Position numbers and translations under genes: made by a program. 64,000 nucleotides of DNA from Vibrio sagamiensis NBRC 104589 (GTDB lineage: Bacteria; Pseudomonadota; Gammaproteobacteria; Enterobacterales; Vibrionaceae), in contig NZ_BJXJ01000012.1 of the NCBI RefSeq assembly GCF_007990935.1, positions 51,750 through 115,749 of the forward strand. The letters run 5' to 3'. Positions 34,612 through 44,053 of the stretch are shown here, one piece after another. How positions within the stretch are numbered: position 1 is the first letter of the stretch; the number at the start of each line of letters is the position of its first letter. The notes below the pieces were generated by a model that saw only the letters and a list, made by a program, of their open reading frames with translations, was not told the origin of the DNA and searched no databases.

Positions 34612-35499
34612 ATGTTCAATCAAACGATCCAAACAAACAATACTCGAAGCCTATTAGTCGATAATCAGATGGGAAATCAAGATGATGATGGAGCGACAAT
34701 AGGTAACTACCGAGGTCAAAGAGTCGTCAATATACCGTCTATTCATAATTCTATTCTTGGATCACTTGAAGAGCTTACCACGACAGGAGCTTCGAGAGGT
34801 GAAAGATCTTTAGCCCTATCTGACCGAAAGGTTAGAGATGGCGGTAGTCGGAATGCTAAATTAGAAGAGCTAATTTCTCGTTACCTTAAGAAGGTCCCTG
34901 ATATTGAAAAAAATGAAAAGATCAAAGACCTCGCAGCAAGAATGGCAGGTGGTAATATTACTAACATTCTCGATATGCAATACTTTCTCAACCAGTTCTC
35001 AGAAGAGCAGAGCCATCAATATTTAGCTCTTACGGCGGTTGGAGCTTTCCTGAAGGATAGGCCGGAAAGTCAGCATTTAGCTCAATTAGTGGCTCAAGCG
35101 ATTAATAATATTGAGCAAGATAGCCAAAAAATAGGTGAAATAAATACTGAAATTCGTATTTCTGAAACTGCGAATGATTTTAGTAAAAATGAGAACTTCA
35201 GTCAGTTGCAGTCATTGCGCAATTTCTATCGAGATACCGTGCATGGCTATCAAGGCATACAAGCGGTGTTTAATGATGTGATAAATCGTTTTGGTGAATC
35301 TGGTATTCCTAAAGCAATTGATTTCTTATTAAAAGGTATGAGCTCCGATCTTAGCGTTCATGGTAGCAGCATCGAACCAACCAAACTTCAATTATTGATG
35401 TCTGATATGCATATTTTAAAAACTGTAAATACAGTTCAAGAGCAGGTAAGTCAGTTGCACAACCGATTTGCTCCGAAAAAGGCAGGCTATGTACTATAA
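34612..35499 (+). CDS. vopN: VopN, T3SS gatekeeper
   Basis: A 295-residue protein of the YopN/InvE family that plugs secretion until host contact. The first 75 residues are polar with a chaperone-binding region; then helical X-bundle repeats follow, for example LEELISRYLKKVPDIEKNEK and LNQFSEEQSHQYLAL. It works with TyeA, encoded next and overlapping by 11 bp, and with SycN-VscB as chaperone pair. A strong ribosome binding site (GAGGGAG) lies upstream of the ATG. Confidence 0.92.
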   Translation: MFNQTIQTNNTRSLLVDNQMGNQDDDGATIGNYRGQRVVNIPSIHNSILGSLEELTTTGASRGERSLALSDRKVRDGGSRNAKLEELISRYLKKVPDIEKNEKIKDLAARMAGGNITNILDMQYFLNQFSEEQSHQYLALTAVGAFLKDRPESQHLAQLVAQAINNIEQDSQKIGEINTEIRISETANDFSKNENFSQLQSLRNFYRDTVHGYQGIQAVFNDVINRFGESGIPKAIDFLLKGMSSDLSVHGSSIEPTKLQLLMSDMHILKTVNTVQEQVSQLHNRFAPKKAGYVL

Positions 35500-35773
35500 C
35501 GAGATTCATTTGATGTCAGACATTATTGCACTTATCGAGGAACGCTGGGTAAGCAGTGAAGCAATATGGAAGATTGCGGATTCTATGAATCTAAAAAGTG
35601 CAGAGAAGAAAATCAGTTTTATCCGAGAATTACATAATCTTATTCGTCATATACCTGTCAATGTATTTGCGGACGATGAGCAAAGACAAAATCTAATTCT
35701 AGCGGCTCAAAAAGCGCTGGATGAAGCAATTGAGCAAGAAGAAGAGGAAATGTGCGACGATGAACTGGATTGA
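35489..35773 (+). CDS. tyeA: TyeA, gatekeeper partner
   Basis: A 94-residue helical protein that binds the C-terminus of YopN/VopN. The core MSDIIALIEERWVSSEAIW and the motif NVFADDEQRQNLILAAQKALDEAIEQEEEE match Yersinia TyeA (IVALVDKRW ... DEEQRQNL). I chose the ATG at 35489, which gives a length close to TyeA (92) and an 11-bp overlap with vopN. It overlaps sycN by 14 bp. Confidence 0.93.
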   Translation: MYYNEIHLMSDIIALIEERWVSSEAIWKIADSMNLKSAEKKISFIRELHNLIRHIPVNVFADDEQRQNLILAAQKALDEAIEQEEEEMCDDELD

Positions 35774-36134
35774 TACGTCGGTCGATGATTTTTTTCGAGG
35801 AATGGGATTGGATAATATTGATTTCTCGTTAGTAGGACGCGCCCAATTGAACTTTGAAAAAAGTGGAACTTTACATATTGAGCGGCACGATAGTCGCTTG
35901 TATCTAATTTTATCTAGGGAGTTGCCTTGGGATAGGTTCAGTCATTATGCACAATCAGCACTTTCTTTGTGTCATGTAGATAATGGATGGCCTTTTTTGA
36001 TTAAAACTGGCTTGCTGGATGAGCAAACCTTGGTCTTTTCAGCTGAGATTGAAGCACAAGAAGTCACATTACCTACGATCGAACAAGCATTCACATTACT
36101 TAACCGCCTTCATGATAGAGTGGCCGAGTTATGA
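35760..36134 (+). CDS. sycN: SycN, chaperone of VopN
   Basis: A 124-residue class I chaperone. The start MNWIDTSVDDFFRGMG at 35760 mirrors SycN (MSWIEPIISHFCQDLG), so the longer frame from 35721 is rejected. Later strands (GTLHIERHDSRLYLILSREL) and the helix LPTIEQAFTLLNRLHDRV also match. It should pair with VscB to escort VopN. It overlaps tyeA (14 bp) and vscX (4 bp). Confidence 0.92.
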   Translation: MNWIDTSVDDFFRGMGLDNIDFSLVGRAQLNFEKSGTLHIERHDSRLYLILSRELPWDRFSHYAQSALSLCHVDNGWPFLIKTGLLDEQTLVFSAEIEAQEVTLPTIEQAFTLLNRLHDRVAEL

Positions 36135-36508
36135 GCAAAATCAGTACTTTTAGCATTGGTATTGAAGATTATAGTTATGTCTCTGAAGGGCAACTTGAAT
36201 TAGATTTACCTTCCCGTTTTCAGATGTTGCCGGATGGGCAAGCGATTGAAACTCACCTAGGTAAACTGTATGAACTGCGTCCATCGGACCAGTACTTATT
36301 TTCATTAGCGAAGCCAAAACTTCATTATGGTGAGCTACTGAGACCAGAAAAATATCGAAAGCAATTTGATGAAACCTTTTTACTTTTGACGCAAGTAGCA
36401 GGGGAAAATAAATCCCCTAAATTACTAGATATGTTAGAAGTTCTAAAAGAGACACAAATAGATCAACGCTTTTTAATCATGGCATTGAGCCTACTGATTC
36501 AGGTTTAA
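36131..36508 (+). CDS. vscX: VscX, early export substrate
   Basis: A 125-residue protein of the YscX family, needed for early export and found only in Ysc-type systems. The N-terminal part is a likely export signal; the C-terminal ELLRPEKYRKQFDETFLLL region matches the YscX helix bound by YscY. It overlaps sycN by 4 bp (ATGA) and precedes its chaperone VscY by 5 bp. Confidence 0.9.
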   Translation: MSKISTFSIGIEDYSYVSEGQLELDLPSRFQMLPDGQAIETHLGKLYELRPSDQYLFSLAKPKLHYGELLRPEKYRKQFDETFLLLTQVAGENKSPKLLDMLEVLKETQIDQRFLIMALSLLIQV

Positions 36509-36513
36509 GCATT

Positions 36514-36852
36514 ATGTTAAGTCATAAAGATAAAGAACTGCTACTCATACATGCAGCTCTACAAGTCCAATACCAAAAACCAGAACAAGCAATAACTCTA
36601 TTGGATGGTTTGCTTGAATTTGAACCAGAACACCAAGAAGCGCAACAAACTCTAGCCGTAGCATGTTTTCATTCTGGGCAATACGAGCGTTCAGCTGAAC
36701 TCTGTCAAAAACTGATTGAAAAAGGAGCTCATAATCAAACTGGTCTGTGGTTTTGTTTAAGCCAAGTGCGTTGGAAACAAAAAAAAGTCGAAGAAGCACG
36801 TCACGCACATCGTCGCTATCTGCAATCTATAAATAGTGAAACCAATGAATAA
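36514..36852 (+). CDS. vscY: VscY, TPR chaperone of VscX
   Basis: A 112-residue all-helical protein with three TPR-like repeats ([65 protein letters not shown]). YscY binds YscX and also the export gate protein YscV. Its stop overlaps the start of vcrD. Confidence 0.9.
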   Translation: MLSHKDKELLLIHAALQVQYQKPEQAITLLDGLLEFEPEHQEAQQTLAVACFHSGQYERSAELCQKLIEKGAHNQTGLWFCLSQVRWKQKKVEEARHAHRRYLQSINSETNE

Positions 36853-38962
36853 ATTTGTCGATATACTGAATAAAATAGGGCAGCGTAAAGATATCATGTT
36901 GGCAGTAATGTTACTTGCCATTGTGTTTATGATGATATTACCACTGCCTACTGCCATGGTTGATGTGTTGATAGGAACCAACATGAGTATTGCAGTTGTT
37001 TTGCTTATGCTGGCAATTTACATTACTTCTCCATTAGAGTTTTCAGCATTTCCAGCTGTACTTCTTATTACTACGCTATTCCGACTGTCTTTATCAATCA
37101 CAACGACACGTTTAATCCTTCTTGACGGAGATGCAGGTCAGATTGTCTATACCTTCGGTAACTTTGTTGTGGGTGGTAACTTAGTTGTAGGTATAGTGGT
37201 GTTCTTAATTATAACCATTGTTCAATTTATGGTTATTACTAAAGGTTCCGAGAGAGTCGCTGAGGTTAGTGCAAGGTTTTCACTGGATGCCATGCCAGGT
37301 AAACAAATGAGTATTGATGGGGATATGAGAGCAGGTGTCATTGATATGAATGAAGCTCGCTATCGCCGCTCAGTGATTGAAAAAGAAAGCCAAATGTACG
37401 GCTCCATGGATGGTGCCATGAAGTTCGTAAAAGGCGACTCCATTGCAGGACTTATTATTATTGTCGTAAATATCCTTGGTGGTGTTGCTATTGGAGTAAC
37501 CCAAAAAGGTATGTCTGCGTCAGAAGCTTTAGAACTTTTTGCTGTTTTGACCATTGGCGATGGCTTAGTTTCACAAATACCCGCACTCTTTATTGCGATT
37601 ACTGCTGGTATTATTGTTACTCGTGTTTCAAATGAAGAATCAACAGACTTAGGCTCTGATATCGGTGGACAGATCATCGCACAACCTCGTGCTTTGCTAA
37701 TAGGTGGTATTCTTCTAATATTATTTGGTCTTATTCCTGGCTTTCCTAAAATTACCTTCTTGATATTGGCATTAATAGTAGGAGGAGGAGGTATTTTTCT
37801 TTTACACCAAGAGAAAAAGGGTGATAAAGCCGATCAAGCTGATTTAAGTAGCTTTGTTGCCCAGGGTGCAGGGGCTGCAGCAGCTAAGTCGAGCCACTCG
37901 ACTCCTTCAAGAGGAGGAAAGGGGAAGCTCTCTGAGCAAGAAGAGTTTGCGATGACGGTCCCTTTGTTGATTGATCTGGATATTAGTTTACAAGAGAGTT
38001 TAGAAGCGGTAGCGCTTAATGATGAATTAGCCCGAGTTCGTAGAGCACTTTATCTAGACTTAGGAGTACCATTCCCAGGTATTCATTTACGTTTCAATGA
38101 TGGAATGGGAGAAGGTGAATATTTAATCCAACTACAAGAAGTCCCCGTCGCACGTGGAAATATTGAGAAGGATAAGCTTCTGGTTACTGAGGGCAATGCA
38201 CAAATTGATTTACTTGGTATCCCGCATGAAAGTGGTGATGATTTTTTACCGAATATCAGTACGTTTTGGGTATCTAAGATCCACCAAGAAAAACTGATGG
38301 ACAGTAATGTTGGCTTCCTCACTCCGGACAGAATCCTAACCTACCACTTATCTCATGTACTTAAGGAATACGCACAAGACTTTATCGGTATTCAAGAAGC
38401 CCGTTATTTATTAGAGCAAATGGAAGGCAGTTATGCCGATTTGGTTAAAGAAGCACAACGCATTGTTCCGTTACAAAAAATGACTGAAATTTTTCAAAGG
38501 CTAGTCTCTGAAGATATTTCTATCCGAAACTTACGTGTCATTTTAGAGGCTATGGTTGAGTGGGGACAAAAAGAAAAGGATGTTGTCCAATTAACAGAGT
38601 ATATGCGAACTAGTTTAAAACGATACATATGTTATAAATACGCAAGTGGTCAAAATATGTTGCCTGCTTATTTGTTAGATCAAAATCTTGAAGACACGAT
38701 AAGGAATGGTATTAGACAAACTTCTGCTGGTAGTTATTTGGCCCTAGATCCTTCTGTTACACAACAATTTGTTAGTGATGTTAAAAAGACGATTGGTGAT
38801 CTTAGTCGCATGCCGAACAAGCCTGTGCTCGTGGTTTCTATGGACGTACGTCGATATGTAAGAAAGCTGATTGAAGCCGAATATTATGAACTCCCAGTTT
38901 TATCATTCCAAGAATTAACGCAGCAAATTAATATCCAACCTCTTGGTAGAGTGGGAATGTAA
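36845..38962 (+). CDS. vcrD: VcrD, major export-gate protein (LcrD/YscV family)
   Basis: A 705-residue protein. Residues 20-330 hold about eight membrane spans with the family hallmark [21 protein letters not shown] and the FHIPEP-like [20 protein letters not shown]. The cytoplasmic part (about residues 360-705) forms the nonameric substrate-docking ring, ending [14 protein letters not shown] as in LcrD. I prefer the ATG at 36845 ([12 protein letters not shown], as LcrD MNPHDLEWLNRIG) to 36836. It closes the vopN operon. Confidence 0.97.
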   Translation: MNKFVDILNKIGQRKDIMLAVMLLAIVFMMILPLPTAMVDVLIGTNMSIAVVLLMLAIYITSPLEFSAFPAVLLITTLFRLSLSITTTRLILLDGDAGQIVYTFGNFVVGGNLVVGIVVFLIITIVQFMVITKGSERVAEVSARFSLDAMPGKQMSIDGDMRAGVIDMNEARYRRSVIEKESQMYGSMDGAMKFVKGDSIAGLIIIVVNILGGVAIGVTQKGMSASEALELFAVLTIGDGLVSQIPALFIAITAGIIVTRVSNEESTDLGSDIGGQIIAQPRALLIGGILLILFGLIPGFPKITFLILALIVGGGGIFLLHQEKKGDKADQADLSSFVAQGAGAAAAKSSHSTPSRGGKGKLSEQEEFAMTVPLLIDLDISLQESLEAVALNDELARVRRALYLDLGVPFPGIHLRFNDGMGEGEYLIQLQEVPVARGNIEKDKLLVTEGNAQIDLLGIPHESGDDFLPNISTFWVSKIHQEKLMDSNVGFLTPDRILTYHLSHVLKEYAQDFIGIQEARYLLEQMEGSYADLVKEAQRIVPLQKMTEIFQRLVSEDISIRNLRVILEAMVEWGQKEKDVVQLTEYMRTSLKRYICYKYASGQNMLPAYLLDQNLEDTIRNGIRQTSAGSYLALDPSVTQQFVSDVKKTIGDLSRMPNKPVLVVSMDVRRYVRKLIEAEYYELPVLSFQELTQQINIQPLGRVGM

Positions 38963-38997
38963 TATGCTCATTTTGTTGAAATTAATTGCTGAAAAAT

Positions 38998-39048
38998 AAA
39001 AACTTACGACTATAACTAACAGCTTTATTACTTATATGGAAATACAAT
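38998..39048 (+). promoter_or_regulatory. Putative ExsA-dependent promoter of vcrGVH-vopBD
   Basis: AAAA (38998-39001), 6 nt, GAC (39008-39010), 6 nt, TAACA in place of TGnnA (39017-39021), 21 nt, TACAAT (39043-39048). The spacing is the same as at exsD and vopN. A start about 7 nt after the -10 box would fall only about 4 nt before the vcrG ATG, implying an almost leaderless message. Confidence 0.45.
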
Positions 39049-39058
39049 GGTGCTATAA

Positions 39059-39349
39059 ATGCAAAAGCCTTTTTCAGAAACAATAGAGCAAGCAAAACTA
39101 ACAATTAAAAATGCTGAAGAAAGAACAGATGTTTTTAATCAACTCCTTGATGGATTAGGGGTGGCCCCCATCGTGGGAGAAATTTTACTTGCTGATTTAA
39201 ACAGTACACCTCAAATGATGAACAAAGCTGAGCAAGAGCTTATTGATGAAGTGCAACGGCGGAGAGAACAGCAACCGTCGTTACAGGGGGCGTTGTCTTC
39301 AGGTACTCGCCGAAAAAGGCCAACAATGATGCGTGGTTTAGTAATTTAA
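39059..39349 (+). CDS. vcrG: VcrG, chaperone/regulator of VcrV
   Basis: A 96-residue protein of the LcrG/PcrG family that binds the tip protein and helps hold secretion closed. The N-terminal coiled coil (ETIEQAKLTIKNAEER) and the C-terminal motif RKRPTMMRG match LcrG (RKPTMMRGQII). It lies 96 bp after vcrD, with no lcrR-like gene between them, and 9 bp before vcrV. Only a weak ribosome binding site (GGTG) is visible. Confidence 0.92.
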   Translation: MQKPFSETIEQAKLTIKNAEERTDVFNQLLDGLGVAPIVGEILLADLNSTPQMMNKAEQELIDEVQRRREQQPSLQGALSSGTRRKRPTMMRGLVI

Positions 39350-39358
39350 AGGTTATTT

Positions 39359-41176
39359 ATGACAAATCTAACAGCTATTGGCCTCAACGATAGTTCATTG
39401 AACAGAGTCGACAATGAGTCCATATTTCAAAAAAAACTATCAAATATCTTTGATGGTGTATTTGGCACTTTCGATAGTTCATATATAAATTCATCGATTG
39501 CCAAATTACCAGAGCTGGTTGGCCAGACAGAGGAAGACAGCCTTAGGATATATCAATTAGCTTTAGAAAATTTGAAATCTAAACAGCAAGCACTCTCAGG
39601 TGTTTCATTAGATACGATCGTTCAAAGCTGGTTGTTTTCTGTACAAGAAAAATCATCAAATGGGCAAATCGCTGCAATTGATATAGCTAATACGGCAAAT
39701 CAGACATTAGCTTTTTATTTTCAATCTTGGTTTCAGGATCAAGTACATGAAAAAATTGATAATCGTCTATCGACTGATTTTATTGCTCAATTACGTTTGG
39801 GTGAACAAGCAACTCAAGCTTCACAAATTGGGCAGATGTCACCTCAGGAGTTTACTTTAGCTGCAAAGCACTTAGATTCATTTATAGAAATGTTAGCAAG
39901 TCAAACTTCTAGTCGCCCATTAAAAGAGTATGAACGTTCAGTATTAGAAAATGCTTTCGATAATTTGAAAGGGTTACCACTCAAGCAGTTTAATAACTCA
40001 GATTTTTTATTCAATTATGACCGTTTTGTCCTAAATACAAAAAATGAACTGCAAAATATTTTTTCTTCAATGGGGGTTATTGTAACGACTGACAGTGCTC
40101 AAAAATTAGCAGAAAAAATAGAGTTTATACCTGGCATTTCTAAACACGATTTGAAAGGGGTGTTAAAAACACTCTCTGAGCAAGTAAAACAACCTTTTAA
40201 CCATATTTATAATGAATTAGATGCTTTAACGAATTTACAATTTTTTTTGGATAAAGAAATTCAAAAAGTGCAAGCCAGTCCTTCACCTGTTTCCTTGTCT
40301 ACTTTATTTTCTAATGTGGCGATAGCGACGGTTAATTCACAAATCGATAAACTATTGAAGGACTTAGATGGCGTTAACCAAGATCTTGAGCTTCCAAAAA
40401 ATATCGTGACGATCAAAAAAACAGTTGGTCAAGATATCAGTACACTCTTTGATAAAATGGCTCAAAGTCAAAAGGTTGATACTGACTTTATTACACGTCA
40501 TAAAAAATTATCAACGAATCTTGAGCTTTTTACCGAACGGCTGAAGACGAGATTTCAAACAAATAACGATGGTGGAAATGATCAGCAAGAGTATGTTTTA
40601 AAAGGTATTGATGTCTTTGCCCTGATTGATGCTAGTATGGGAGATCGTCTAGACGATCAGATATTGTTTGCGCTAGGCCAATTGAAGGATAGCCAGTCCG
40701 ATCAAAGAGATGATATTAAGAAGGAGCTCGAACGGCTTACTATAATACTTAATTTATTTAATTTCGTTCAGTCTACAATTCATACTGCTCAAAGTGGTGA
40801 CGGTAAATATAATATTGATGAGAAGTTTAAACCAGGTGATTTTGGCTATGAGTCTATGGAAGAATATCTAAAATCACCTGAGTTTGAATTTTTAAATAGC
40901 CAAAATCCACCGATAACAACTCACAAGGAGTTTTTGGAGATGCAGGGCTTGGAACCGAACTCTGGCATTTATGAAGATACTGAAGATAACGGGAATAAGC
41001 TCAGCAATCTTTCAACGGCAATCAGCGATAGGGCAAAAATCGTTAATACAGACGTACAGCTAAAAACGGAAGAGTTTAGCAAAATAAATAGTGACTATAA
41101 TGCAACAATTCAAGCTATGAACCAAATTGTGCAAAAATTTAATAGTGTTTTGACTGATATCCTCCGTTCTTACTAA
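39359..41176 (+). CDS. vcrV: VcrV, needle-tip protein (long Vibrio type)
   Basis: A 605-residue protein in the lcrV position, about twice the size of Yersinia LcrV (326) but like V. parahaemolyticus VcrV (about 607). It is soluble, with predicted coiled coils near both ends of the core; the last 60 residues (LKTEEFSKINSDYNATIQAMNQIVQKFNSVL) match the long C-terminal tip helix of LcrV. The motif LRLYQLALENLKSKQQ-like near residue 60 is helical. It forms the needle tip and a platform for the VopB/VopD pore. The extra middle segment probably enlarges the globular tip. Confidence 0.9.
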   Translation: MTNLTAIGLNDSSLNRVDNESIFQKKLSNIFDGVFGTFDSSYINSSIAKLPELVGQTEEDSLRIYQLALENLKSKQQALSGVSLDTIVQSWLFSVQEKSSNGQIAAIDIANTANQTLAFYFQSWFQDQVHEKIDNRLSTDFIAQLRLGEQATQASQIGQMSPQEFTLAAKHLDSFIEMLASQTSSRPLKEYERSVLENAFDNLKGLPLKQFNNSDFLFNYDRFVLNTKNELQNIFSSMGVIVTTDSAQKLAEKIEFIPGISKHDLKGVLKTLSEQVKQPFNHIYNELDALTNLQFFLDKEIQKVQASPSPVSLSTLFSNVAIATVNSQIDKLLKDLDGVNQDLELPKNIVTIKKTVGQDISTLFDKMAQSQKVDTDFITRHKKLSTNLELFTERLKTRFQTNNDGGNDQQEYVLKGIDVFALIDASMGDRLDDQILFALGQLKDSQSDQRDDIKKELERLTIILNLFNFVQSTIHTAQSGDGKYNIDEKFKPGDFGYESMEEYLKSPEFEFLNSQNPPITTHKEFLEMQGLEPNSGIYEDTEDNGNKLSNLSTAISDRAKIVNTDVQLKTEEFSKINSDYNATIQAMNQIVQKFNSVLTDILRSY

Positions 41177-41187
41177 GGTTAATTGTA

Positions 41188-41676
41188 ATGAGTGAAAAAA
41201 ATAATATTAATGAACAAACGCAAGATCAAACAGAAGAACTAATTTCTTTCTTTGAAGAAGGAGGAACATTGGGAATGCTTCATGATGTCTCTCCAGAGAC
41301 TATTGAATATATATATTCACAGGCGTATAACTTTTTTCAATCTGGAAAAATAAATCAAGCAGAAGAGATTTTTCAACTGTTGAGTGTTCTAGACCACTAT
41401 CAGGCTCGATTCTTGATCGGACTTGGTGCAGCTCAACAGGAGTTGGGTAAATACCTAGAAGCAATTAATGCTTTTAGTATTGCCGCGCTGGTGGATACAA
41501 ATGATCCACGACCTGCTTTCCATGCTGCTGAATGCTATCTACAACTTGGGCAACTGGCAGAAGCTGAAAATGGTTTTTACGGCGCGAAGGAGGTGTCTGC
41601 AAATAAGTCTGAATATGCAGACTTACACAAAAGAGCAGGCATCATGTTAGAAGCGGTGAAAAAAAGGAAGGGGTAA
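41188..41676 (+). CDS. vcrH: VcrH, class II chaperone of translocators
   Basis: A 162-residue protein of the LcrH/SycD family with three TPR repeats: IYSQAYNFFQSGKINQAEEIF, RFLIGLGAAQQELGKYLEAI and AFHAAECYLQLGQLAEAENGF. The N-terminal FFEEGGTLGMLHDVSPETIE is conserved in the family. It holds VopB and VopD, encoded directly after it, in the cytoplasm. It starts 11 bp after vcrV. Confidence 0.96.
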   Translation: MSEKNNINEQTQDQTEELISFFEEGGTLGMLHDVSPETIEYIYSQAYNFFQSGKINQAEEIFQLLSVLDHYQARFLIGLGAAQQELGKYLEAINAFSIAALVDTNDPRPAFHAAECYLQLGQLAEAENGFYGAKEVSANKSEYADLHKRAGIMLEAVKKRKG

Positions 41677-41683
41677 TTAGAAT

Positions 41684-42892
41684 ATGACTTCAATTACAAC
41701 ATTCAACCGTGCACAGATATTACCATCTGTTAACTATGGTTTAGACTCATCAGAGAGTGTGTCTAATTCGGAAGGAAATTCATCGGCTGTAATCGATGAA
41801 TTTCAATCAAAAACGTTTTCTCCACAGCCTTTATCAAATGATCGTGTTCAACTAAATAAACCTAATGCTGAAATGGTCAATAAGGCAATTGCTTTTCCTG
41901 AAGTAACATCTCAAGAAATGGAGAGAGCACAAAAGATTGCTAATACGCAGGACAATAACGTAAAACTATTTACCAGTCATATTCTTGACTCAGTGGATAG
42001 TCTTTTATCTGGTAAAAGTAAAGCGGTAAACTTTGAATTAGCCTTTACTCTTTTGCTTAATAAGATAGGAAATCTTCAAAGAGATCTGACTGTCGACAAG
42101 CTTAATGCAACCAAATCCACTTATGAAGATGATATGGTTGAGAACCAGAAAAAAATTAAAGAAGCTGAAAAAGCTGCATTAGAAGCAAAGCAAGTTGGCA
42201 AAGCTTCAAGTGTGTTAGGTTGGTTGGGTGCGGCTGCCTCGTTGGTTGTTGGAGTAGCTCTAGCAGCTACAGGTGTTGGTTTGATTGCGATTGCAGCAGG
42301 TGCGGCGATGGCTGTTGGTGGTTTTGTTGAACTGACTCAAAAAGTTATCAATTTACCTGTGGTTAAAGATGCATTCGTAAGTACTTTCGGTGAAGATGCG
42401 TTCAATGGACTTAACACTGCACTAACTGTTGTCGGTGTTACATGTGCAGTGGCTAGCGTATTAATTACTGGAGGTGGAAGTGCAGCTAAACTCATGACTA
42501 ATCTTGGCTCCAAACTTGGAGTTGATATGCTGACGACTGCTGGTTCCAAACTGACAAACCTGATCACCAGTCTTGAAAGTGTTGGGGCGAAAAGTATAGC
42601 TGTGACTTCACATGCGACAAATTATGTTGCGAGTGGCTCTAGTTTAGCCTTAGATACAAGTAAAGGAATAACAGACATTACTCACTATGCAAAGCAGATA
42701 CAAATGAATTACATGGAAGCTGACATTGCAGAGTTTAAAGCAAAATTGGCTGGATTAGATGCTACTCTAGAAAATCTTAGAGATGAACTGATTAAGACAA
42801 CAGAAAGAAATAGTGAGCTAATCAGCAATATGATGAGAACGATGAACTCTAATGTCGAGTCTCTAAATAAACTCAACCAAAATTATATCTAA
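41684..42892 (+). CDS. vopB: VopB, major hydrophobic translocator
   Basis: A 402-residue YopB/PopB-type protein that forms the host-membrane pore with VopD. Two hydrophobic segments are clear: about residues 176-215 (LGWLGAAASLVVGVALAATG) and 243-263 (TALTVVGVTCAVASVLI). Coiled coils flank them, one near residues 145-170 and one at the C-terminus (FKAKLAGLDATLENLRDEL). The chaperone VcrH is encoded just upstream. Confidence 0.94.
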   Translation: MTSITTFNRAQILPSVNYGLDSSESVSNSEGNSSAVIDEFQSKTFSPQPLSNDRVQLNKPNAEMVNKAIAFPEVTSQEMERAQKIANTQDNNVKLFTSHILDSVDSLLSGKSKAVNFELAFTLLLNKIGNLQRDLTVDKLNATKSTYEDDMVENQKKIKEAEKAALEAKQVGKASSVLGWLGAAASLVVGVALAATGVGLIAIAAGAAMAVGGFVELTQKVINLPVVKDAFVSTFGEDAFNGLNTALTVVGVTCAVASVLITGGGSAAKLMTNLGSKLGVDMLTTAGSKLTNLITSLESVGAKSIAVTSHATNYVASGSSLALDTSKGITDITHYAKQIQMNYMEADIAEFKAKLAGLDATLENLRDELIKTTERNSELISNMMRTMNSNVESLNKLNQNYI

Positions 42893-42943
42893 AGCTAAAT
42901 ACATTAAATGCTAGTTGGTAAGTTATTTAATGGGGAAAATACT

Positions 42944-43975
42944 ATGATAAATAATATTGATACTAAAGCTATTCCTGATCTAGAAAAAGTTATTGCTGAT
43001 TCAAATGCTGTTGATACTAATAAAGTGGCCGGAATCAACAGAACACCAGTTGAAGCTGGGCAGTTAAACCTTCAAAGTTCACTGCATGCTAAAGTATTTG
43101 AGCGTACTACTGCTGAACTTGACCAACCGAAATCATCATCATCATTTAATGATGCAATGCAAGCTAAGATTGCCATCAAAACTATCGAAGATGTTAGTCC
43201 AACCTTATCTAATTTCATGAAATTGAGTGATGGCACAATAAATGGTGACGCAGCGATCAATAATCAAGACTCAGCCAAAAATATTTTTTTTGATATTCTT
43301 GTTATAATGATCACTATTGCTAATATAAGCCGACAAAGAGAGTCAAATGAACGTCAAGATGCGTTGCAATTGCATATAAATAGTTTAGAGGACAGCCGTG
43401 ATGAACTAAGGAAGCAAGCAACAGTTCAAACAATTTTTGCTGTAGCGCAGGGCTTTATGACTCTTGCTTCTACTTCACTTGGGGTGTGGAGTGCCAGACA
43501 ATCGGGTAAAAGTCTAAAAAATGAAATTGTTGGTAATCAATCATTAAAAGGTCAACAAGCTCAACTGGATGCAAAAATGGACGAAATTAAAGGCATCAAA
43601 GGTATTGAGGGGGCAAAAAAGATACGTACTGATCTACGTCAGGAAGCCAAAGGCATCAATGATCAGATGAGTGCGATCAAGGCCGATACACATCTTCACG
43701 GTCGACAGTTTGAAGCTGCGTCCTCTAGACAGCAAATAATCAAGGCGAGCACTGATGGTACGGGTCAAATAATGAGTGCCTCGATGACTGCAAATAGTAC
43801 AGCTTCACAAGCTGATATGAAAGACGCAGACATCGAAGCAACAAGAGCACAGTCTGCGCAACAACGTAATAACGACAACCTTGCCTCATTAGAAAGTCTT
43901 GTCGCTGGGCTTATGGCGACTTTCAGGGCTACAGCATCAGAAACGGCTAACCTAAATGGCCGTATACTTGCTTAA
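42944..43975 (+). CDS. vopD: VopD, minor hydrophobic translocator
   Basis: A 343-residue YopD/PopD-type translocator. A hydrophobic stretch near residues 107-127 (IFFDILVIMITIANI) is the expected single membrane segment; a second Gly/Ala-rich stretch follows (TIFAVAQGFMTLAST). An amphipathic C-terminal helix (DNLASLESLVAGLMATFRATA) also fits the family. The ATG at 42944 with GGGGA six bases upstream is preferred over 42908. It is the last gene of the T3SS; a terminator follows. Confidence 0.93.
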   Translation: MINNIDTKAIPDLEKVIADSNAVDTNKVAGINRTPVEAGQLNLQSSLHAKVFERTTAELDQPKSSSSFNDAMQAKIAIKTIEDVSPTLSNFMKLSDGTINGDAAINNQDSAKNIFFDILVIMITIANISRQRESNERQDALQLHINSLEDSRDELRKQATVQTIFAVAQGFMTLASTSLGVWSARQSGKSLKNEIVGNQSLKGQQAQLDAKMDEIKGIKGIEGAKKIRTDLRQEAKGINDQMSAIKADTHLHGRQFEAASSRQQIIKASTDGTGQIMSASMTANSTASQADMKDADIEATRAQSAQQRNNDNLASLESLVAGLMATFRATASETANLNGRILA

Positions 43976-44027
43976 TGTTTTGTAAGGTAACAATTACCTT
44001 GTAAAAATAATTATATCAATGACAAAT

Positions 44028-44053
44028 AAAGGCGAGGATACCTCGCCTTTTTT
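44028..44053 (+). terminator. Rho-independent terminator after vopD
   Basis: A 10-bp perfect stem (AAAGGCGAGG with CCTCGCCTTT), a 3-nt loop and a run of six T. It closes the vcrGVH-vopBD operon and marks the right border of the T3SS locus. Confidence 0.92.

Noticed and set aside
39359..41176. VcrV length (605 residues) as a fusion
   Set aside because: Twice the size of LcrV, but long VcrV is the known Vibrio T3SS1 form, so it is not a new fusion.
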